From positions 1 to 8,078 of the forward strand of contig CAJKQE010000098.1 in assembly GCA_905201915.1 (NCBI GenBank): DNA of 8,078 nucleotides. Reading direction: 5' to 3'. Below the pieces are notes generated by a model that had not been told where the DNA came from, searched no databases, and saw only the letters and a program-made list of their open reading frames with translations. Origin of the DNA: an uncultured Lachnospiraceae bacterium. GTDB lineage: Bacteria; Bacillota; Clostridia; Lachnospirales; Lachnospiraceae. Below, in pieces: positions 5,703-8,078 of this stretch. Each line of letters starts with the position of its first letter. Positions within the stretch are counted from its first letter, which is position 1. A program made the translations under genes and the position numbers.

Positions 5703-6323
5703 ATAAGCGCGAATACCGGCGCAAGACCATGTAAGGGAAAGATTTGGATCGGTTATGTTACCTTCATCAATTGCAGCAAGATAATAAATCGAACTATAGA
5801 AACTAGAATATGAGGAATCACTTACTGTGCCATAATCTGTTGTTTCACCGATTTTATATGCTTCATATTGTTTGGTATCGGAACTGTACAATCCCAAGTA
5901 TCCTCTAGCAGTATAAATGATGCTATGGACCTTTCCGTTTCCATTGACGACAGCTAAGAATTGACCGGATCCGTCCTGCAAACTTGGTACTTCGGATAAT
6001 TTTACCGTTTCATTGTAGGAATCTTTCAGGTTAACACCAGCAAGCTCGTTACTGGCTGGGACACGATTTCCAGAAGAACTGGCAAGTGTTATCGCTCCAC
6101 TAGAGGCTTTCCATTGCGTTGAACCTGCATATAATTCAGAGGTTACAGTTTGTACTGCTTCGTGCAGCATTCGAGTTTCTGCGATGACTTTATCTTTTTT
6201 CGCTTTTTCGATATAGCCTGTTAATGCCGGAATTAGTAGTGCGGCAAGAATTGCTAAAATTGTTAATACAACAATCAGTTCTACTAAAGTAAAACCACTT
6301 TTTTTACTTTTAGAATGTTTCAT
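5670..6323 (-). CDS. Type IV pilin / type II pseudopilin-like protein
   Basis: A 217-residue precursor with a class III signal: a ten-residue basic leader ending KKSG, then FTLVELIVVLTILAILAALLIPAL. A prepilin peptidase would cut Gly10-Phe11 and methylate Phe11; Glu15 is the conserved Glu+5 needed for subunit assembly. The first 25 or so mature residues form the membrane/filament-core helix. The remaining globular part is rich in Ser, Tyr and Gly with no family motif I can name, and it holds a single cysteine near the end, so no intramolecular disulfide. Mature length of about 207 is longer than ComGC-type pseudopilins. AGGGGG ten bases before ATG and a promoter further upstream support the start. 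No peptidase, ATPase or platform gene is near, so assembly would depend on machinery elsewhere. A tandem duplication has changed its C-terminus. Confidence 0.85.
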   Translation of the reverse strand: MKHSKSKKSGFTLVELIVVLTILAILAALLIPALTGYIEKAKKDKVIAETRMLHEAVQTVTSELYAGSTQWKASSGAITLASSSGNRVPASNELAGVNLKDSYNETVKLSEVPSLQDGSGQFLAVVNGNGKVHSIIYTARGYLGLYSSDTKQYEAYKIGETTDYGTVSDSSYSSFYSSIYYLAAIDEGNITDPNLSLTWSCAGIRAYLGIGESPWNR

Positions 6324-6371
6324 TTTGTAATGTCCCCCTATGAAATAAGAACTATATTTCTTTATTTAATA

Positions 6372-6400
6372 AGTATAAGGGATAGCTTGTCTGAAAACAA
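6372..6400 (-). promoter_or_regulatory. Promoter of the pilin-like gene
   Basis: On the minus strand TTGTTT (6395-6400) is followed by a 17-base spacer and TATACT (6372-6377). Transcription would start near 6365, leaving a leader of about 40 bases that contains the AGGGGG at 6334-6339. The geometry is standard for the vegetative sigma factor. Confidence 0.65.
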
Positions 6401-6466
6401 GAGGAATTATAATTGTAAGTATGAGTTGAAGTATTTTGCAAAAAGTGTAGTTTTAAACAAGAAAAA

Positions 6467-6517
6467 TATAATACCCTGAAAAGCCGATAAAACAACGCAA
6501 AACTCGGCAATACAGGG
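6467..6517 (+). promoter_or_regulatory. -10 box and hairpin upstream of the phosphatase remnant
   Basis: TATAAT at 6467-6472 is a consensus -10 box, but no good -35 is seen at the right distance. Directly after it CCCTG 6474-6478 pairs with CAGGG 6513-6517 and, inside, GCCGA 6483-6487 with TCGGC 6504-6508, so an RNA started here would begin with a two-part hairpin. It probably was the leader of the now truncated phosphatase gene. Confidence 0.35.
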
Positions 6518-6528
6518 CATTTCAGAAC

Positions 6529-6578
6529 AGGAGAATTTTATGATTAGAGTATTTTTTATCTGCCACGGCAACGTTTAA
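6529..6578 (+). pseudogene. 5' remnant of a low-molecular-weight protein tyrosine phosphatase
   Basis: AGGAG at 6529-6533 lies six bases before ATG 6540, and the twelve codons read MIRVFFICHGNV before TAA 6576-6578. This is the N-terminus of LMW protein tyrosine phosphatases, which begin with a beta strand running into the catalytic P-loop C-x-G-N-x-C-R-S. The nucleophilic cysteine (Cys8) is there, but the frame stops before the Arg of the loop and the rest of the roughly 150-residue enzyme is missing. Sequence to about 6660 shows nothing else recognisable. The intact ribosome binding site means the short peptide could still be made, but it cannot be an enzyme. Confidence 0.6.
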
Positions 6579-6731
6579 AGTATGGCGAGAAAGACTTGAT
6601 TTTGTAGGATTTTCTAGATAGAAACAAATAATTTACACCTTATTTATACCTTTGGAAGATCGAATCGGAATAATTAAAAAAGTTGTCATAATTCAGTTGG
6701 TCAAAAAATAATACTACACTCAAAATTAATT

Positions 6732-6767
6732 AAAAAATCAATCGTAAAAAAATACGATTGATTTTTT
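6732..6767. promoter_or_regulatory. 36-base perfect palindrome: operator or terminator
   Basis: Fifteen bases at 6732-6746 (AAAAAATCAATCGTA) pair perfectly with 6753-6767 around six A residues. As RNA it is a hairpin with an A-rich left arm and a U-rich right arm, acceptable as a bidirectional terminator although the U-tract is inside the stem. As DNA its right arm contains the -35 hexamer of the following gene, which suits an operator for a dimeric regulator such as the gene's own product. I cannot decide between these; the structure itself is certain. Confidence 0.7.
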
Positions 6768-6786
6768 GCGCATTTTTGCATATAAT
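6758..6786 (+). promoter_or_regulatory. Promoter of the AlbA_2 regulator gene
   Basis: TTGATT at 6758-6763 and TATAAT at 6781-6786 are separated by exactly 17 bases. Transcription would start near 6793, giving a leader of about 27 bases with AAAGGGA at 6804-6810. A second TATAAT at 6786-6791 overlaps the first. This placement rules out the in-frame TTG at 6766 as the start codon. Confidence 0.8.
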
Positions 6787-6819
6787 ATAATCATTATGGT
6801 TGGAAAGGGAACGATTACT

Positions 6820-8073
6820 ATGCGTGAAACAAGAATATTAGAATTCAAGGAAACGATTACGAATACTTTTTTGAAAACAGTTAGTGCCTTTTCGAATTAC
6901 AATGGTGGAACAATTCTTTTTGGGGTTGATGATAATGGAAATGTGAAAGGATTGCCAGATGTAAAACAGGCCTGTCTGGATATCGAAAATAAAATCAATG
7001 ACAGTATATCACCTCAACCAAACTATACACTTGAAATACAGAATAATGACCAGACGATAAAACTTACTGTAAAAAGTGGTCTTCAAAAACCGTATTTATA
7101 TAAATCAAAAGCATACAAACGAAATGATACAGCAACGATAGAGGTAGATACATTGGAATTTTCAAGGCTTGTATTAGATGGAAAAAATATTAGCTTCGAA
7201 GAATTACCTTGTAAAGATCAGGAGCTATCTTTTAAAATTTTACAGTGTAAACTGAAAGAAAATATTTACATTGAAACTTTCAATCAAGATACTTTAAAGA
7301 CATTGAACCTGTATGACAATATAAATGGTTATAATAATGCAGCGGGACTTTTGGCAGATAAAAATCATTTTTCAGGAATTGATATTGTTAAGTTCGGTGA
7401 GAATATCAGTATTATTCAAAAAAGAGTAACGTTTGAACATATATCGGTTTTAGAAATATATGAAAAAGCACTTGCTGTATTTAGAGATTATTACCAATAT
7501 GAAGTAATACAGGGGGCTGACAGAAAGATGGTAGAGAAAATACCGGAAGCAGCTTTCAGAGAAGCAATTGCAAATGCTTTGATTCATAGGGTATGGGATA
7601 TTAATTCACACATCAGAGTTTCTATGTTTGATGATAGAATAGAAGTAGTGTCTCCTGGTGGATTGCCGGCTGGAATAACGGCAGAAGAATATTTATCAGG
7701 TAAACTATCTATTTTAAGAAATAGAAATCTTGCAAATGTATTTTACAGACTGGGACTAGTAGAGATATTTGGAACAGGAATTACACGAATCAAACAACTG
7801 TATGCAGAGAGTTTGATAAAACCAGAATTTGAAGTGTCAGAAAATGCTATAAAAATTGTACTACCGATATTTGAAACGAATGTCAATTTAACCGAAGACG
7901 AAAAAGTGATTTACAAATTTTTAAGTAAGACGATGCTGAAACCAATAAGTGAAATTGCACCATATGTCCCATTTGGCAAATCAAAAACAACACAATTACT
8001 GAAAGCTATGGAGAAAAAGGGTGTGATTGCAGTTGAAGGAAAAGGCAGAGGAACAAAATATATCATTAAGTGA
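6820..8073 (+). CDS. AlbA_2 (Schlafen-like) / GHKL ATPase / winged-helix regulator
   Basis: A 417-residue predicted cytoplasmic DNA-binding regulator of the COG2865 type. Residues about 1-120 form the AlbA_2 domain, with the typical opening RILEFKET and GGTILFGVDDNGNVKG. A middle region leads to a GHKL-type ATPase domain of the HATPase_c_4 class: AFREAIANALIHR (245-257, Glu248 and Asn252 as the likely Mg-ATP residues), SPGGLP (278-283) and LGLVEIFGTGI (311-321). Residues about 358-417 are a winged helix (YKFLSKTMLKPISEIAPYV, then the LLKAMEKKGVIAVEGKGRG wing), which probably binds DNA. ATG 6820 is chosen because AAAGGGA lies nine bases upstream and the promoter covers the earlier in-frame starts; ATG 6796 would be almost at the transcription start. 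The gene appears complete. A palindrome on its -35 suggests autoregulation. Members occur widely in accessory regions; target genes are unknown, and a defence role would be speculation. Confidence 0.88.
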   Translation: MRETRILEFKETITNTFLKTVSAFSNYNGGTILFGVDDNGNVKGLPDVKQACLDIENKINDSISPQPNYTLEIQNNDQTIKLTVKSGLQKPYLYKSKAYKRNDTATIEVDTLEFSRLVLDGKNISFEELPCKDQELSFKILQCKLKENIYIETFNQDTLKTLNLYDNINGYNNAAGLLADKNHFSGIDIVKFGENISIIQKRVTFEHISVLEIYEKALAVFRDYYQYEVIQGADRKMVEKIPEAAFREAIANALIHRVWDINSHIRVSMFDDRIEVVSPGGLPAGITAEEYLSGKLSILRNRNLANVFYRLGLVEIFGTGITRIKQLYAESLIKPEFEVSENAIKIVLPIFETNVNLTEDEKVIYKFLSKTMLKPISEIAPYVPFGKSKTTQLLKAMEKKGVIAVEGKGRGTKYIIK

Positions 8074-8078
8074 TTGAG

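Noticed and set aside
6766..6819. TTG 6766 or ATG 6796 as start of the AlbA_2 gene
   Set aside because: TTG 6766 lies between the -35 and -10 boxes, and ATG 6796 is within a few bases of the predicted transcription start; ATG 6820 has proper spacing from AAAGGGA.
1..8078. CRISPR array, tRNA or rRNA genes
   Set aside because: No regularly spaced repeats with unique spacers, no cloverleaf ending in CCA-like acceptor pairing, and no rRNA-conserved words were seen.

Overview
The window looks like a low-GC Firmicute of the gut Clostridia, most likely a Lachnospiraceae relative. The supporting signs are AGGAGG-type ribosome binding sites, TTGACA/TATAAT-type promoters, and the gene mix: a BvgS-like hybrid sensor kinase, an XRE regulator, a class III (type IV) pilin and an AlbA_2 regulator. 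The assignment rests on recognition of protein families, not on any search. The large kinase gene is visibly less AT-rich than everything downstream, which fits an accessory segment assembled from pieces of different origin.

Layout. 1-290 is a gene-free leader holding strong, partly competing RNA helices, a Shine-Dalgarno, a 20-codon upstream reading frame and a (GACA)7 tetranucleotide tract that runs into the next ribosome binding site. 291-3119 encodes a 942-residue membrane hybrid histidine kinase with two periplasmic-type solute-binding domains and a C-terminal receiver. 3120-3444 has no convincing gene but carries an inverted repeat over the start of the XRE regulator transcript. 3445-3762 is that small XRE regulator, closed by a textbook terminator. 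3973-4260 (minus strand) is the C-terminal stump of an IS91-like transposase. 4272-5584 holds gene debris and unknown genes: a start-less tail, a probable single 285-codon gene broken by one missing A, and two tiny overlapping frames. 5596-5660 is a long hairpin between converging genes. 5670-6323 (minus) is a lone pilin-like gene with its own promoter and a 19-base tandem duplication at its 3' end. 6324-6819 contains a 12-codon remnant of a low-molecular-weight tyrosine phosphatase and a 36-base perfect palindrome overlapping the next promoter. 6820-8073 is an AlbA_2/ATPase/winged-helix regulator.

The genes do not form one evident pathway. The best candidate for undescribed biology is the kinase leader. 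A tetranucleotide tract of the kind used for phase variation sits inside an upstream frame whose stop overlaps the kinase start as ATGA at the present repeat number. Adding one unit would fuse the upstream frame in phase to the kinase, and removing one would stop it one base before the kinase ATG. Upstream of this, RNA segments with alternative partners could add a second layer of control. Much of the right half is decaying or mobile DNA, and its interest lies mainly in what the broken genes once were.
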